Shown one piece after another: positions 12,480 to 23,600 of a stretch of DNA of 64,000 nt. The notes beneath the pieces are model-generated. The model was not told the DNA's origin. It made no database searches and saw nothing but the letters and a program-made list of their open reading frames with translations. The position numbers and the translations under genes were made by a program. Origin of the DNA: Allolobophora icterica (Eukaryota > Annelida > Clitellata > Crassiclitellata > Lumbricidae); assembly GCA_963556255.1 (NCBI GenBank), contig OY744615.1:14852112-14916111 (forward strand), in the 5' to 3' direction. The first letter of the stretch is position 1, and every line of letters starts with the position of its first letter.

Positions 12480-12912
12480 TGACCAATGGAGTCTATCCGG
12501 CTTAATCGCCCTCCGTCGGCACTCCAAGTAGATCTACTGGACCGCATTCGAGAGCTGTTCCGGATCATTCCATCGATTGCTCCGGGCCAACAGAGCAAGA
12601 AGTGACAGCTGGAGTACACAGACTCAAGAGTGGCAAAGGACCGGGAATTCTCGCAGATGATCGAACCAAGAAGACTCCGGATGTTTCGACACTTCACACG
12701 GTGCAGTGGTAGGCAAACCACAATAAATCGCTCTGGGCCTTGTTTTCGCCTCCAAAAAGCTGGAAGAGACCAGCGGAACGACAAAAGCAAATATGGACAC
12801 GGACGCTGAAGGCGGTACTGTGGGCTACACGCAACATTGAGAAGACCTCAAGATCTGGACGATAGGCAGAGTCGTGGAAACGGCAGCGCCCCGGAAAGGA
12901 TCACACAACCGA
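12480..12912 (+). mobile_element. LINE 3' end fragment
   Basis: This aligns with the segment at about 46840-47215. Both share AAGAAGACTCCGG, CTTGTTTTCGCCTC and CAAATATGGACACGGACG words. One frame reads KQIWTRTLKAVL and later VETAA, which recalls the C-terminal end of non-LTR retrotransposon reverse transcriptases. It is 5'-truncated and directly followed by a TGG/TGA microsatellite, as LINE tails often are. Confidence 0.5.
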
Positions 12913-13008
12913 TGATGATGGTGGTGGTGGTGGTGGTGGTGGTGGTGGTGGTGGTGGTGGTGGTGGTGGTGGTGGTGGTGGTGGTGGTGGTGGTGGTGGT
13001 GGTGGTGG

Positions 13009-13103
<95 letters not shown>
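12913..13103. repeat. (TGG)n(TGA)n compound microsatellite
   Basis: About 30 TGG units then about 31 TGA units. It sits at the 3' end of the LINE fragment, so it may have grown from the LINE's own tail. The poly-His and poly-Val frames through it are not genes. Confidence 0.95.
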
Positions 13104-13595
13104 GAAAGTCAAGTGCCATTCGTATATTAGTTGAATTCGTACACGAATCAACTCACAAAACACTGAGGAACGGATCCTGCAACTATGTTTGTGTGTGTAT
13201 ACTTGCCCAACGCATGTTAGGAACTTCTCAGAGACGTTGAAGATTAGAGACATAAATCGAGCGAGCTGAAAAAACTGAATTATGGCTTCTGGGTTGAGAA
13301 CCTGCTGCACTTAAGGTCAAGGTGATCCTAAGTTTGTCCTGGTTGGATTAAGCATGAGTGGAATCGCGTACGAGAGTCAGATAGGTAGCTTAGCGCTGGA
13401 CCATGCAAATGCTTTGTACACAAGGATAACCACTCCAAATTAAATCCGAATTTGAGAAGAAAACAGTGCAAGTTGAAGACATCCGGTCCGCAACTGGACA
13501 TCTTGGACGAAACCGAAGAACTAGCAGAATAGAGGTACGCAGCTTATACTGCAAGAAGTTGAAGAAGCGACGACGAAGTGTACTGAATTGCAATA
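13104..13595. other. Unassigned spacer
   Basis: No gene or repeat family is recognised. Confidence 0.4.
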
Positions 13596-13603
13596 GTCTA
13601 TGC

Positions 13604-13896
13604 CCGTGTGGGAATTGTAGAAAAAAGACTGTGGGGTTGAACATTTTATCCATATTTTGCAAATTTGAAAGCAGCTGATCTCAACGCTAACAGTTTTACA
13701 AGTCAGACTGGAATCAAAATGAATTCCTTTGTTGAGAAAATTCAAAAATGCATACGTGATACACCATGGAAATTTCTTCTCTTTGTCAGATAGTCAAATA
13801 ATGCCAAAGCAAACTAGCACAACTGAGCGGGTTGGAACAGTAGGGGTCCTAAGAAAGACTAGGGGGTTTGAACCCCCTCAGACAATTCCCACCCTG
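13604..13896 (-). mobile_element. hAT-type MITE, 293 bp
   Basis: It is flanked by a perfect 8-bp duplication GTCTATGC (13596-13603, 13897-13904). On the minus strand the element starts CAGGGTGGGAATTGTC, and the other end mirrors it (GTGTGGGAATTGTAG). It is a longer relative of the 398-539 element. Its internal segment also matches, inverted, 50370-50500. Confidence 0.85.
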
Positions 13897-13904
13897 GTCT
13901 ATGC

Positions 13905-15846
13905 GTCACGGAGCACGGGCAGCCTCATGATTTAGGAATCGACGAATAAGTACAGGTTCCTTCGGGTAAAGCATGCATGTATGCCTGTCTGTATGTTTGT
14001 ATATAAGTATGTTTGCATGTATGCTTGTATATGTGTCTATATATGTATGCGTGTATCCTACCGAAGTGTATGCAATATTCACAGAGCGTGCAAACCTGGC
14101 TCATTTCCTATGTATAAATACTGGACACGGCGCCTAACCACATCACATCCATTTTTGTTACGGCTGCCGGGAGGGACGGAAAGAAGAGCGGAAGGAAGCA
14201 AAGGGCAGAGGATCGGAAGGGTAGAAGGACCCGGTGGACTGCCAGTCAGCCAGGCCGCTGGTGTACATACAATAAAACCCTCTCGTCCGCCTTCCCCTTC
14301 TGCGCCTCTTCTCGTCCTTCTACTCCATCTGCGAATCCTGTGCGTCTTCCTCCTCGTTCTCCTCCTTCTTTTGGTCTTCCTTCTTCTCCTCTTTGTCCGC
14401 CTCTTCCTTCTCATCGTCCTCCTTTCCCTTTTGCTCCTACTACAGAGATTCGCCTAATGCACGGCTGGCAGAGCGACGATGCGCCATTCTCATCTCGGCG
14501 CTGACGTCGACGTATCAGGCGAATGTGCCTCGGATATGGCGAACATATTTTATTGCTGTCTAATGTTGCTTCTTTAAACGGAGAGCTATGATCACCGTCG
14601 CCTTCTGCTTCAATTCGAAATTTCTTATTCAGACAGTTGCCGTAGCCCGACGAAAAAAAAACAACTGGCACCGACTGCCGTACGGTTTTGGTTTTTTTTC
14701 GCAGTCCACAACGCCACCTGGAGTCGTGATGTCCACTGCGAGGCTTGCGGTCTACGTCGACAGGGGTCGGGCGCATAGGCGTAATTTGTGGGGTACGAGG
14801 GTACCCGTAACCCAAATTTTTTTACTGGGGTAACGTACCCCAACTTTGAACAATGCCAATCAATAGTTTATTATTGTGGCTTCCCAGAGATCGCAGTCTC
14901 CGTCTTGCTTCGTGTATGTAAGAAATTGGTACCCCCACTGTTTAGAAAACACTAATGCCCTTAGTCTGTCGTGTTACTGTCCCTCGGGCTTATCCAAAGG
15001 CATCACAATAAATTGTCACGTGTTATCCGTTGTTTCGCGTGCGACTTCCTTGTTTGGGGCCATTTTATACGAACTTTGGTCGCTTCACTTATCCTGGCTG
15101 TCAATGTTTCCGTCGACCGGTCTGTCGTTCTCATATCTATGGTCGGTCTGTCGTTCTCATATCTATGGTCGGTCTGTTGGTCGACCACCGGACCAGTCTA
15201 CGACTCATTCGTAGCAGCTGTACCTCAAGTGAATACGATGCGCCGACCATAGTCACGAGGAGAGGCTGTTGGTCGCAATGACTTTGTGCCGCAGAAGTTT
15301 TCCAGCTGAACCTATTGCCTATAGCTACGACGCTAGTACCGACATACCTGTTGATGACGGCCAGGCAGCTGGACTACCTGGAAAGTCGGACAAACCAAAC
15401 TGTATCACACGTTATGTATGTAACCATGTAGAGTAGACTGGCAGGTGACGAATACCTATACGTGGACCTGGGAGCTGGAGGGATGGCCGGACGTGTGTCA
15501 TCCACCACCAGTGAGATACCGTTGGGCGATGGTGTTACCGTGGACCGCAGTCTCTACCACGTGTCATCGCTCCACGCAGTTGAACCAACTTGATCCAACT
15601 TCGTCCTGAACATGCTGCACGTGACTCTTCTATAGTTAGGCCTACTGCGCATTATTTTGCTTACTTATGAAATTTCTGTTCATGATGATATTTAATAACA
15701 TCATTTATTCTAGAGTAGACAGCGTCCCTGATTAGATTTTCTCAAGCGGCGCTATTAAATTTCTATCACTAAAATATTATTGACAGTACCATATCAGATT
15801 AAAAATTCCGTTAAAATGCTTGTATACAACGTCGTTTGGATAAAAT
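13905..15846. other. Unassigned stretch with a 26-bp tandem duplication
   Basis: No gene is recognised. The stretch includes ATGTATGT-type low complexity (13970-14050), a CTT-rich zone (14290-14450), and an exact tandem duplication of 26 bp at 15120-15145/15146-15171. Frames of 111-158 codons in the CT-rich zone are compositional. Confidence 0.4.
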
Positions 15847-15936
15847 TCCTCTTCCCCTTCCCCTTCCCCTCCTCCTCCTCCTCCTGCTCCTGCTCCTTCT
15901 TCTTTTTTCTACTTCTTCTTCTTCTTCTTCTTCTTC

Positions 15937-15968
<32 letters not shown>

Positions 15969-16198
15969 CTTCTTCTTCCTCTTCCTCTTCCGCTTCCGCT
16001 TCCTCTTCCTCTTCCACTTCCTCTTCCTCTTCCTCTTCCTCTTCTTCTTCTTCTTCTTCTTCTTCTTCTTCTTCTTCTTCTTCTTCTTCTTCTTCTTCTT
16101 CTTCTTCTTCTTCTTCTTCTTCTTCGTCTTCTTCTTCTAGGGCATTATTATTGTTATTATTATTATTAGCATCATCGTCATCATCATCATCATCATCG

Positions 16199-16230
<32 letters not shown>

Positions 16231-16260
16231 GTCGTCGTCGTCGTCATCATCGTCAAGCCC
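15847..16260. repeat. (CTT)n/(CCTCTT)n and (CAT/CGT)n microsatellite
   Basis: A pyrimidine-only tract to about 16138, then ATT and CAT/CGT trinucleotides to 16256. The poly-Leu, poly-Ser and poly-Glu frames are artefacts. Confidence 0.95.
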
Positions 16261-16363
16261 ATAATTATTATTATGCTTGTTATATAAATGAAGCCGTTAT
16301 AAATATTTAGCAGTCGCGGAGCTGAAACAATGGAAATTTGGTATCCCCACTTTATAGACCATA

Positions 16364-16412
16364 GACGTAACAATAGGCCTTTATTCCTGGAATAAAGGCC
16401 TATTGTTACGTC
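16364..16412. other. Perfect 22-bp hairpin
   Basis: The arms 16364-16385 and 16391-16412 are exact reverse complements around a 5-nt loop CCTGG. The right arm belongs to the TTACGTCA repeat family, so the left arm looks like an inverted copy made by template switching. Confidence 0.9.
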
Positions 16413-16562
16413 ATTTCAAGTATGCAACGTTCTTATTAGTAAATTTAAATATTAAGAATAAAGGCCTTTTACGTCACTTTGATTATAATAAAACACGTTG
16501 ATTGTAGGCCTTTAAGCTTTAATTGTTACGTCACTTCAATTATGAAACACATTATTTATATA
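16391..16562 (+). repeat. TTACGTCA minisatellite, block 1
   Basis: Degenerate repeats of about 70-80 bp, each with AATAAAGGCCT, TTACGTCAC and TTCAATTATGAAA elements. Further blocks lie at 18795-18830, 19190-19740 and, inverted, 43730-43870. Confidence 0.75.
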
Positions 16563-17818
16563 TTAGGGTGGTCCACGAGACAATGGTAAAAATTCACCTT
16601 TAGCAGAACTAGTCTCCACAAGTTAAAATCTGTTCTACCTCACCTAAGTAAGATTTAGTCCAAATCTGAAGAAGATTGGAGCACTTTTAGAGGTCGCTCA
16701 AGACCCCCAGCATTTTCTTCATAATACCCCATACGGCCTAGTGGAAATTATTGACTGTTTTTTACTAGTCCTGGCAATTTACAGTTAGAATTGCTTCAGA
16801 AGGTTTTAAAATGGTTTCCTGCTCAGAAACCACTGCTTAATAACATATCCAAAATCCGACAAAATTGGACCACGGGAACACCCCCAAAAGTGAATTTCAA
16901 AATGGCGGATTGGCTGTTTCCTAAGAAATACCAATAATAGTACCAATAATTTGCAGTTAGACCTAAGCTAAATTGCTTCTGAAGCTTTTAAAACGGTTTC
17001 CTACTCAAAAACCATTGCTGAATAACATATCCAAAATCCGACAAAATTGGACCACGGCAACACCCCCAAAAGTGAATTTCAAAATGGCGGATTGACTGTT
17101 TCCTAGGAAGTACCAATAATTTGCAGTTAGACCTAGGCTAAATTGCTTCTGAAGGTTTTTAAACGGTTTCCTGATCAGGAACCATTGCTGAATAACATAT
17201 CCAAAATCCGACAAAATTGGACCACGGGAACACCCCCAAAAATGAATTTCAAAATGGCGGATTGGCTGCTTCCTAAGAAATACCAATAATAGTACCAATA
17301 ATTTGCAATTAGACCTAGGCCAAATTGCTTCTAAAGCTTTTAAAACGGTTTCCTGCTCAGAAACTATTGCTGAATAACATATCCAAAATCTGACAAAATC
17401 GGGCCACGGGAACAACCCCCAATAGGATTTTAAAATATAGGCTCCTAGCAATTAAAAAAGTAAAATGTCATTCGTTTTTTAATTTCCATTTGAAATTTAT
17501 AAAATGCCATTAAAAAAGCCAAAAAAGTACTCCACGGTAAAAAGTTCTAGTGCGTCCCTAGCAACACTGAACACTGTGGAACCTTCTCTTATTTTAATTG
17601 CTGCAATATATCTTTTAATTCAACTCAAATTCTGTTTTCTGTTCTACAATGCAGATTACCGATTTCATGCTTAAATGGTGAAAACAACCCTGACCTTGAG
17701 CGACCTCTAAATATTCTTCAATCTTCCTCAAATTTGGTGGAAGTAATAGTGGGCAGTCATAGAACAAAAAGAGGGTTGTGGAGCGCAACTCTGAGCAAGT
17801 TCATTTTTCTGGACCACC

Positions 17819-17822
<4 letters not shown>
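16563..17822. mobile_element. TIR transposon with internal tandem repeats
   Basis: The ends TTAGGGTGGTCCA (16563-16575) and TGGACCACCCTAA (17810-17822) are exact inverted repeats. Similarity continues inward (for example GAGGTCGCTCAAG near 16690 and, inverted, near 17700). TATA sequence flanks both sides. The middle holds four units of 170-181 bp that repeat a GACAAAATTGGACCACGG word (about 16850, 17040, 17210, 17390). No transposase is encoded. The superfamily is unresolved; the TA-rich flank would allow Tc1/mariner. Confidence 0.8.

Positions 17823-17891
<69 letters not shown>
17823..17891. repeat. (TA)n(CA)n microsatellite
   Basis: TA units to about 17877, then CA units. It lies directly between the TIR element and Helitron copy 2. 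Confidence 0.95.
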
Positions 17892-17893
<2 letters not shown>

Positions 17894-18685
17894 TAGCTGG
17901 TTTACCCGGCGTTGCCCGGGGTTATAAGTTTCAATCCCTGTAGCGAATAAGGAACAAATTTAGGTATAAGTTTAAATCCGTGTAGCGAATAAGGAAGAAA
18001 TTTAGGCGACCTGTGGGGGAGACTGCTTCGCAGTCTTGTGTACGCCTTCTGGCGTATTGCGACCTCTGCCGTGGATTGACTGCTTCGCAGTCGCCCTGTG
18101 GCGACGACTGCTTCGCAGTCGGGGAGACTGCTTTGCAGTCTCCCAGTCGCCCTGTGGCGACGACTGCTTCGCAGTCTCTCGTGGATTGACTACTTCGCAG
18201 TCGAGAGGGTGAACCCGGCGTTGGCGGGTTAAAGAAAACGCCAGAAATCTAGCCGTCACTGCCCTTAGTAAAGCAGAGTCTTTGAACATACAATTTTGGT
18301 ATAAAACGATGAATATAGTTCGAATCGATCGTAATTAAATTTTGTGCGAAAGTAAACAACGTCGTTATGCGCATTATTAATGACGTTGGGGAATACCCGC
18401 GCCATAAATAGAACCGCTTGGCGGTGGAAGATGCGAGCTGGGGCGTTATGCGCATTATTAATGACGTTGGGGAATACCGGCGCCATAAATAGAACCGCCT
18501 TGCAGTGGATTAGGCGAGCTGGGGCGTGATGGACGGTCGGTTGGGTAGAGTTTTGGGGGATTTTCACCATGTTAGCGGTGAAGAGGGGGTACGCGAATCC
18601 CTCCACTGGGTGTCCGATGCCGAGGCCGACACAGTAGTGAAGGTTTCGAGTGAAAAGGTGCAAAATTGTAGAAGTTAAGCCCGGT

Positions 18686-18729
<44 letters not shown>

Positions 18730-18755
18730 ATACGCTTTATTTATATACATGTAGA
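17892..18755 (-). mobile_element. Non-autonomous Helitron, copy 2
   Basis: On the minus strand it begins TCTACATGTATATAAATAAAGC after an A. It shares the (GTCT)n tract and GACCGGGCTTAACTTC with copy 1, and ends with the same CCCGG/CCGGG hairpin and CTAGT terminus. It contains a cluster of GACTGC-TTC-GCAGTC hairpins (18019-18203). It also has a tandem duplication of about 82 bp (18363-18444, 18445-18526). It is non-coding. Confidence 0.75.
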
Positions 18756-19189
18756 TATATATATATACATATATATATACATTTATATATATACAATAAA
18801 GGCTTTTACTACGTCACTTCAATTAAGTGTATTGTCATTATTTACTAAATCATGTATCCGATATTAGATCTTTTCAGCTGCCATCTTTCAATTTGCAATA
18901 GAAATAGCAGGGCTTCCCTGGATAGCGGGACATCCATCCCGTTACCCTTTGCTATTCGCGACTACTAAATTCACTAAGTGTATTCTGTATACTAAATTTA
19001 TATGGCAATACGTGATATTAAATTGTCTATTTTTACTAAAGGATACTAAGTGCTTTCACTGTTAAATTGTTCATACCAATGTGTTATTGTACTAGGCACT
19101 TTACATTTATCGGATGCTCATAACTTACTGTAATTGTCGTGAATATCAATAAAGATTTATTTATTTATTTATTGATTGATTATAAGTTT
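18756..19189. other. Unassigned AT-rich stretch
   Basis: One TTACGTCAC unit lies near 18812-18820. A TTTATTTATTTATT run is near 19157-19173. No gene is recognised. Confidence 0.4.
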
Positions 19190-19740
19190 ACATTTAGAGA
19201 ATAAAGGGCTTTGTTACGTCACTTCAACAATAAAAAGTCTACTGTTATTAACTGTTACGTCATTCCAATTGTTAAAACGTCTGTCATTAAATTGTTTAGT
19301 CTCGGATTTAGAGAATAGGTCTAGAGGCCTTGGTTACGTTACTTAAATTATGAAAAAGTCTATTGTTATTAAGTTTAAAGTTAGAGAATAAAAGACTAGC
19401 ATTTGTTACGTAGGCCTAAGTCATTTCGATTATTGAACACGTCCATATTTACTAATTTTAAATTTAGAGAATAAAAGAATTGTTACGTCACTTTAATTAT
19501 GAAAAAGTCTATTAATGCTATTAAGTTTGAATTTAGAGAATAAAGGCCTGTTGTCACGTTATTTAATTGTAAAACATGTCTGTTGTTTGTAATTTTAGAT
19601 TTAGAAAATAAAAGCCTTTCTTACGTCACTTCATTTATGAAAGTGTATTGTTAGGCCGTATTAGTTTTAAATCTAGGGAATAAAGACGTATTGTTGCGCC
19701 ACTAAAATTAATGATCTCTTCAATGATGAAACACGTCCAT
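19190..19740 (+). repeat. TTACGTCA minisatellite, block 2
   Basis: About seven degenerate units, each with TTTAGAGAATAAA, GTTACGTCACTT and ATGAAAAAGTCTATTGTTA-like elements. TTACGTCA resembles a CREB/ATF site, but no promoter is evident. Confidence 0.75.
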
Positions 19741-19743
19741 CTA

Positions 19744-19922
19744 TCTATACATATAATATCCATAAAGTGTCTGTCCGACGATAAACGCTACGTCACAAAT
19801 GGTTTCTGTTCTATTGTGAAATTCAGAAACCGTTTGTGACGTCAGTCTTGACGACGGCGATCAGAGCATTTTAACCAACGATATACACTGCCGTCATAAT
19901 TATGACGGGCAAATACACTAGT
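19744..19922 (+). mobile_element. Miniature Helitron, 179 bp
   Basis: It starts TCTATACATATAATATCC after an A and ends CACTAGT before a T. A perfect palindrome CCGTCATAATTATGACGG lies about 10 bp inside the 3' end. These are standard Helitron ends, and there is no coding capacity. An inverted copy is at 48472-48657. Confidence 0.75.
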
Positions 19923-20068
19923 TGTTAGTAATTTTAAATTATTGTTATTTTTATTGTCATTATTATTATGTAATTATCAGACTTGTTGTCCTCGAGACCA
20001 AGGTCTTGGTCTCGAGTGCACTCGAGTTCGTTTTTAAAAGTCTTGGTCTTGGTCTTTAGACCAAAAGT

Positions 20069-20398
20069 AGTAGATAGGAGATACAGGAACTGGCGCATTC
20101 GCTAGGTGTCGTTCTGAAAGCTTAAAAACCGTTACAATGAGTGAATCTGAAACCGGAGTTAACGCATTCGCCAGGCGGCGTTCTAAAAGCTTAAAAACCG
20201 TTACAAAGAGTGAATCTGAAACCCCAACCCGTTGGTGCTATCAAGGGCCTGCCAGAGGGAATGGAATGGTCATTCAGGGTAAAGAAATGAGATTACCAAC
20301 GTTTGCTGCCGGCCGAGAACCTCCCACGAGGCCGGCCCAAACCGGGTCATTTTTTCAATTTAAATAAAAGAATCTGTTGTGGTATACATAAAAACATA
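20069..20398. repeat. Polinton left subterminal region
   Basis: Two direct repeats of 61 bp (20094-20154, 20163-20223) each contain AGCTTAAAAACCGTTACAA. Further in, 20303-20344 contains GGCCGAGAACCTCCCACGAG. This matches, inverted, the right-end block at about 41764-41806. A short ATG-led frame (20137-20367) runs through the direct repeats and is probably not a gene. Confidence 0.75.
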
Positions 20399-20674
20399 AT
20401 GTTAGGGCAAAACTTTTGCAAATGGCTTATGATAGGCAAACAAAATCTCTGCCCTCGTCGATGCATTGGGGAGTATTGTTTCAAACATTTAGCACAGCTG
20501 CGAAATGGCTACGAGACAAGACCATGCGCCAAATGTGGAAGGGGAATCAAAAACCACTTAGGTGAGTGTATACGTTGTGATTATTACGTCATAAAATCAA
20601 GAGTTCGACGCTGCGGACTAACCCGTGAATTCGAGAAAGAATGGAAAAGACTAGCGAACATAGTAGTAGAGTAA
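20399..20674 (+). CDS. Small Cys-rich zinc-finger-like Polinton protein
   Basis: A 91-residue frame from ATG 20399. Cysteine and histidine pairs are regularly spaced: CPRRC, YCFKH, then CAKC and CIRC, followed by a basic C-terminal helix (EFEKEWKRL). This suggests a structural zinc fold, perhaps two zinc sites, and possible nucleic-acid binding. It lies just inside the left end and upstream of polymerase B on the same strand. The frame is open further upstream, but 20399 is the first ATG. I do not recognise a named family. It could be an early regulatory protein; that is inference. Confidence 0.6.
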   Translation: MLGQNFCKWLMIGKQNLCPRRCIGEYCFKHLAQLRNGYETRPCAKCGRGIKNHLGECIRCDYYVIKSRVRRCGLTREFEKEWKRLANIVVE

Positions 20675-20835
20675 AAAATTCTCTATTAAAGAAAGGATTC
20701 CGTTATTGTATTGAGATAATACAGATGAGCAAGCGACAATCGAATATCTAGTAAACAAAATTTCATTTTAAACAAACGATTCTGTTATTGTATTAAGAAA
20801 AAGTTTGCCACAGTAATATAAACTTAGTTATAACT

Positions 20836-22904
20836 ATGGCATTGTCTACGAATGAAAAAATTGACCAATTGTTGGGTGAGTTTACTGGTCCCCCAGCTCT
20901 TCGAGCTGTTCTACAGAATATCTTAGACGAACCTATCCCAGATGCAGTCAAAAGGCGCTTACTACAGCCACTGCTTCCAAGGCCAATTCCTCCAGCGCGT
21001 AAGCACAGAGGGGCAAAACGTAAGGCCCTTCTGGCACAATTTGACCCACTCCTAATTAAGAAGGATAGAGGTGGACCACCACCCTTTCTAGTGCACAGAG
21101 AGCTAGCCAATCAGCATCTGAGAGACTTCCGCGCAGAAGTGCCGCTTAATCACAGGCTGGAAGGAGATGCGTTGGCTTTCTTGAGTGCAATGGAGCACAA
21201 CATTGAGGCGCAACTCAACGAAGAGCTGTTGAAACAAGACGGTCTGAAATACTCGCAAGTGTTGACAGTTGATTTGGAAAAGTTGGCGCCGACTATTGAC
21301 AACGTGTACGATGGCAACGCGACTCCCGGTATTATTACCACTACAACATACTTTCGAAGCAAAGCAGTACCAGTTACCAATGCGGGTAAAATCCAAGGGG
21401 CTATACAGAAGGCCAAGGCCGAAATACTAAAACTCCTCGAGGATTACACCAATGAGGGGTCGGGGTGGAGGGTGAGGCGGGTCGTGGCGCTAGACCTCAG
21501 TTTTGCAAGATATAAGCCTTTCCGAGGCAAGAGCTATTTTGCAACACCGAAGTATATCCCCTATCATTCAGTCGTTAATGTAAAGAATGAAGACAACCGG
21601 TGCTTCGAGTGGGCCATTCTAAGCGCAATGTATCCAGTAGATAAGGACCCTCAACGCCCAACTAAGTATCGTGCCCACCTCCTCGAGCTAAACTTCGACG
21701 GAATAGAATTTCCAGTGAAGGTCACAGATGTCGGCAAGTTCGAGCGTCAGAACCCGATGGTGTCCGTATCGGTCTTCGGATGGAATGAAGGGCTGTACCC
21801 GATTTATGTCTCAAAGCAGACCAATAGAGACTATAATATCGATCTTCTACTATTAGTTAAAGGTGAGGATTACCACTACGTCTGGATTAAAGACCTTGGC
21901 CGAATTCTTCATCAAAATAGCAAAGACAAGCACAAGAAACACCCATGTCGTCGCTGCCTACACATATTCTGTAGACAAGACTTGCTGGACGCCCATATCA
22001 AAGATTGCCAGGGTATTAGTAAGAAGCCTCAGCGGATTGAGATGCCAAAAGACGATGAAAATATCCTCAAATTCCAGAATCACCACAAACAGATGCAAAC
22101 CCCGTATATCATATACGCAGACTTTGAGGCGTTGAACGTGCCAATCGAAGGTGCAGTCATGAACCCCAGCGAGAGCAACACCAGACAGATAGCTGAGCAG
22201 AAACCGTGTAGCTTCTGTTATATAGTGGTTCGATACGATGGCCGCACCAAGAAGCCGGTGCTATATCGTGGAGAGAACGCCGTTCAACAATTCCTACAAC
22301 GAATACAAGGCGAGCTAGCCTCTATCAAACAAAGGCTGGCCACCCCAGCTAAGATGGTTATGTCAGCGACCGATCGCCAATCATTCCGCGAGGCTATCGA
22401 TTGTCACATCTGCGGAAATGCTCTCGAAGCGGATAGAGTTCGTGACCACTGCCACATTACCGGTACGTACCGAGGTGCCGCTCACAGCGAGTGTAACTTA
22501 AAACTTAGAATATATCCAGATAAGTGTAAGGTACCAGTGGTCTTCCACAATCTGCGAGGTTACGACAGCCATCTCATCATGCAAGCGATCGGAGGCTGTG
22601 AGGCCGCACAGAATGAGGAAACTGAAATTAACTGTATCCCAAACAATATGGAGAAATACATGACATTTAACATTGGGCAACTACAGTTCATTGATAGTCT
22701 CCAGTTTCTAAACAGCTCGTTGGATAAATTATCAGGAAACCTGTCGCTAGAGGATCTGAAAGTCACAACGGCATATATAAAGGAAAATTTCGTTCACAAT
22801 GATAACACAAAACTAGATCTGTTGAGACGAAAGGGCGTATATTGTTACGAGCACATTGACGATTACCACCGCTTCGAAGAAGACCGACTTCCACCCAAAG
22901 AAGC
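20836..22904 (+). pseudogene. polB: Polinton DNA polymerase B, N-terminal part (interrupted)
   Basis: Residues 1-690 of a protein-primed family B DNA polymerase, which would replicate the element from its ends. Visible parts in order are a C2H2 finger (CRRCLHIFCRQDLLDAHIKDC, about 371-391), exonuclease motif I (YADFEAL, about 426), and an endonuclease-VII-like zinc site (CHICGN...DHCHITG, about 523-545). Exonuclease motif II (NLRGYDSHL) follows at about 571. The start ATG 20836 follows TATAA-like sequence. The frame then runs into a retrotransposon LTR after the GAAGC duplication and stops two codons later (22914). It continues at 29861 in the matching phase, with exonuclease III and all polymerase motifs. 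The split makes the gene non-functional unless the two parts act separately. Confidence 0.95.
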
Positions 22905-23382
22905 TGTGAACTGAGTTTTGTGTACAGTCTTGCAGTGCGAGATATTAGCGTATATATATAGTGCGCTTACTTTAGTTTCACGTGTATATGTATATATGAT
23001 AGATGTATAACGTTTAGTCTTAGTGACACGCGCGGCCGGCCGATATCGGCAGCGGCGCGCTATATGTATATTATTAGATTTCGCCTAGGCGCACAGAAGG
23101 CAGGTGTGTCAAGAGGCGCGAAGAATTATGCTGACTAGAGTTTTTTGAATTCGAGTATGTTCGCTGTAGTAGTGTGGCTGACTAGTTGAGTTGTAATCGA
23201 ATTGAGTTCTGTCTGTTTGTTTCTTATTAAACTGAAAAGATATTAAACTGTGTTGCTGATTAATTCAGGTTATACTTATACGTAGAATTAGTGTTCAAAA
23301 GGTGAACGTTAAATAGGCGTTAAGTACGAAGAGAACAAGGATTTCAATCAGAAGGATTGTCAACGGAAGGATTGGGTTGACA
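22905..23382 (+). repeat. 5' LTR, 478 bp
   Basis: TG...CA ended. It differs from the 3' LTR only by one extra C in the GGATTTCAATCAG word near 23344. It contains TATATATA near its start, a GC-rich patch GCGCGGCCGGCC, and ATTAAA polyadenylation-type signals near 23226-23247. Confidence 0.97.
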
Positions 23383-23402
23383 TTATTGGTGGCAGTGACG
23401 GT
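23383..23402 (+). promoter_or_regulatory. Putative primer-binding site
   Basis: TTGGTGGCAGTGACGG begins four bases after the 5' LTR, where gypsy elements carry a TGG-starting tRNA-complementary site. The matching tRNA was not identified. Confidence 0.5.
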
Positions 23403-23600
23403 GTGGATAAGAACGCACGGTGGATAAATACTCACGGTGGAATAAATACTCACGGTGGATATAAACTCACAGTGGATAAAAATTCACGTTATCACCTCCT
23501 TCAGCGGATAGAAGAATCTACGAAGGTGATAAAAGAATTTACAACGGTGATAGAAGAATCTACGACGGTGTTAGAAGAATCTACGCGTTGTTGCTGTGTG
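23395..23600 (+). repeat. Leader tandem repeats of the retrotransposon
   Basis: Four units of the type ACGGTGGATAAATACTC (23397-23490), then four units of the type GAAGAATCTACGACGGTG (23508-23590). They lie in the untranslated leader before gag. A frame at 23403-23678 lacks an ATG start and is probably not a gene. Confidence 0.7.

Noticed and set aside
12825..13310. Poly-His protein frame
   Set aside because: It runs through a TGG/TGA microsatellite; the flanks have no domain.
17005..17451. 148-codon minus-strand frame with internal repeats
   Set aside because: It spans tandem DNA repeats inside a TIR element; its repeats reflect the DNA units, and no known domain is present.
20137..20367. 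76-codon frame at the left Polinton end
   Set aside because: It overlaps two 61-bp direct repeats and the inverted subterminal block, with no domain; it is probably non-coding.
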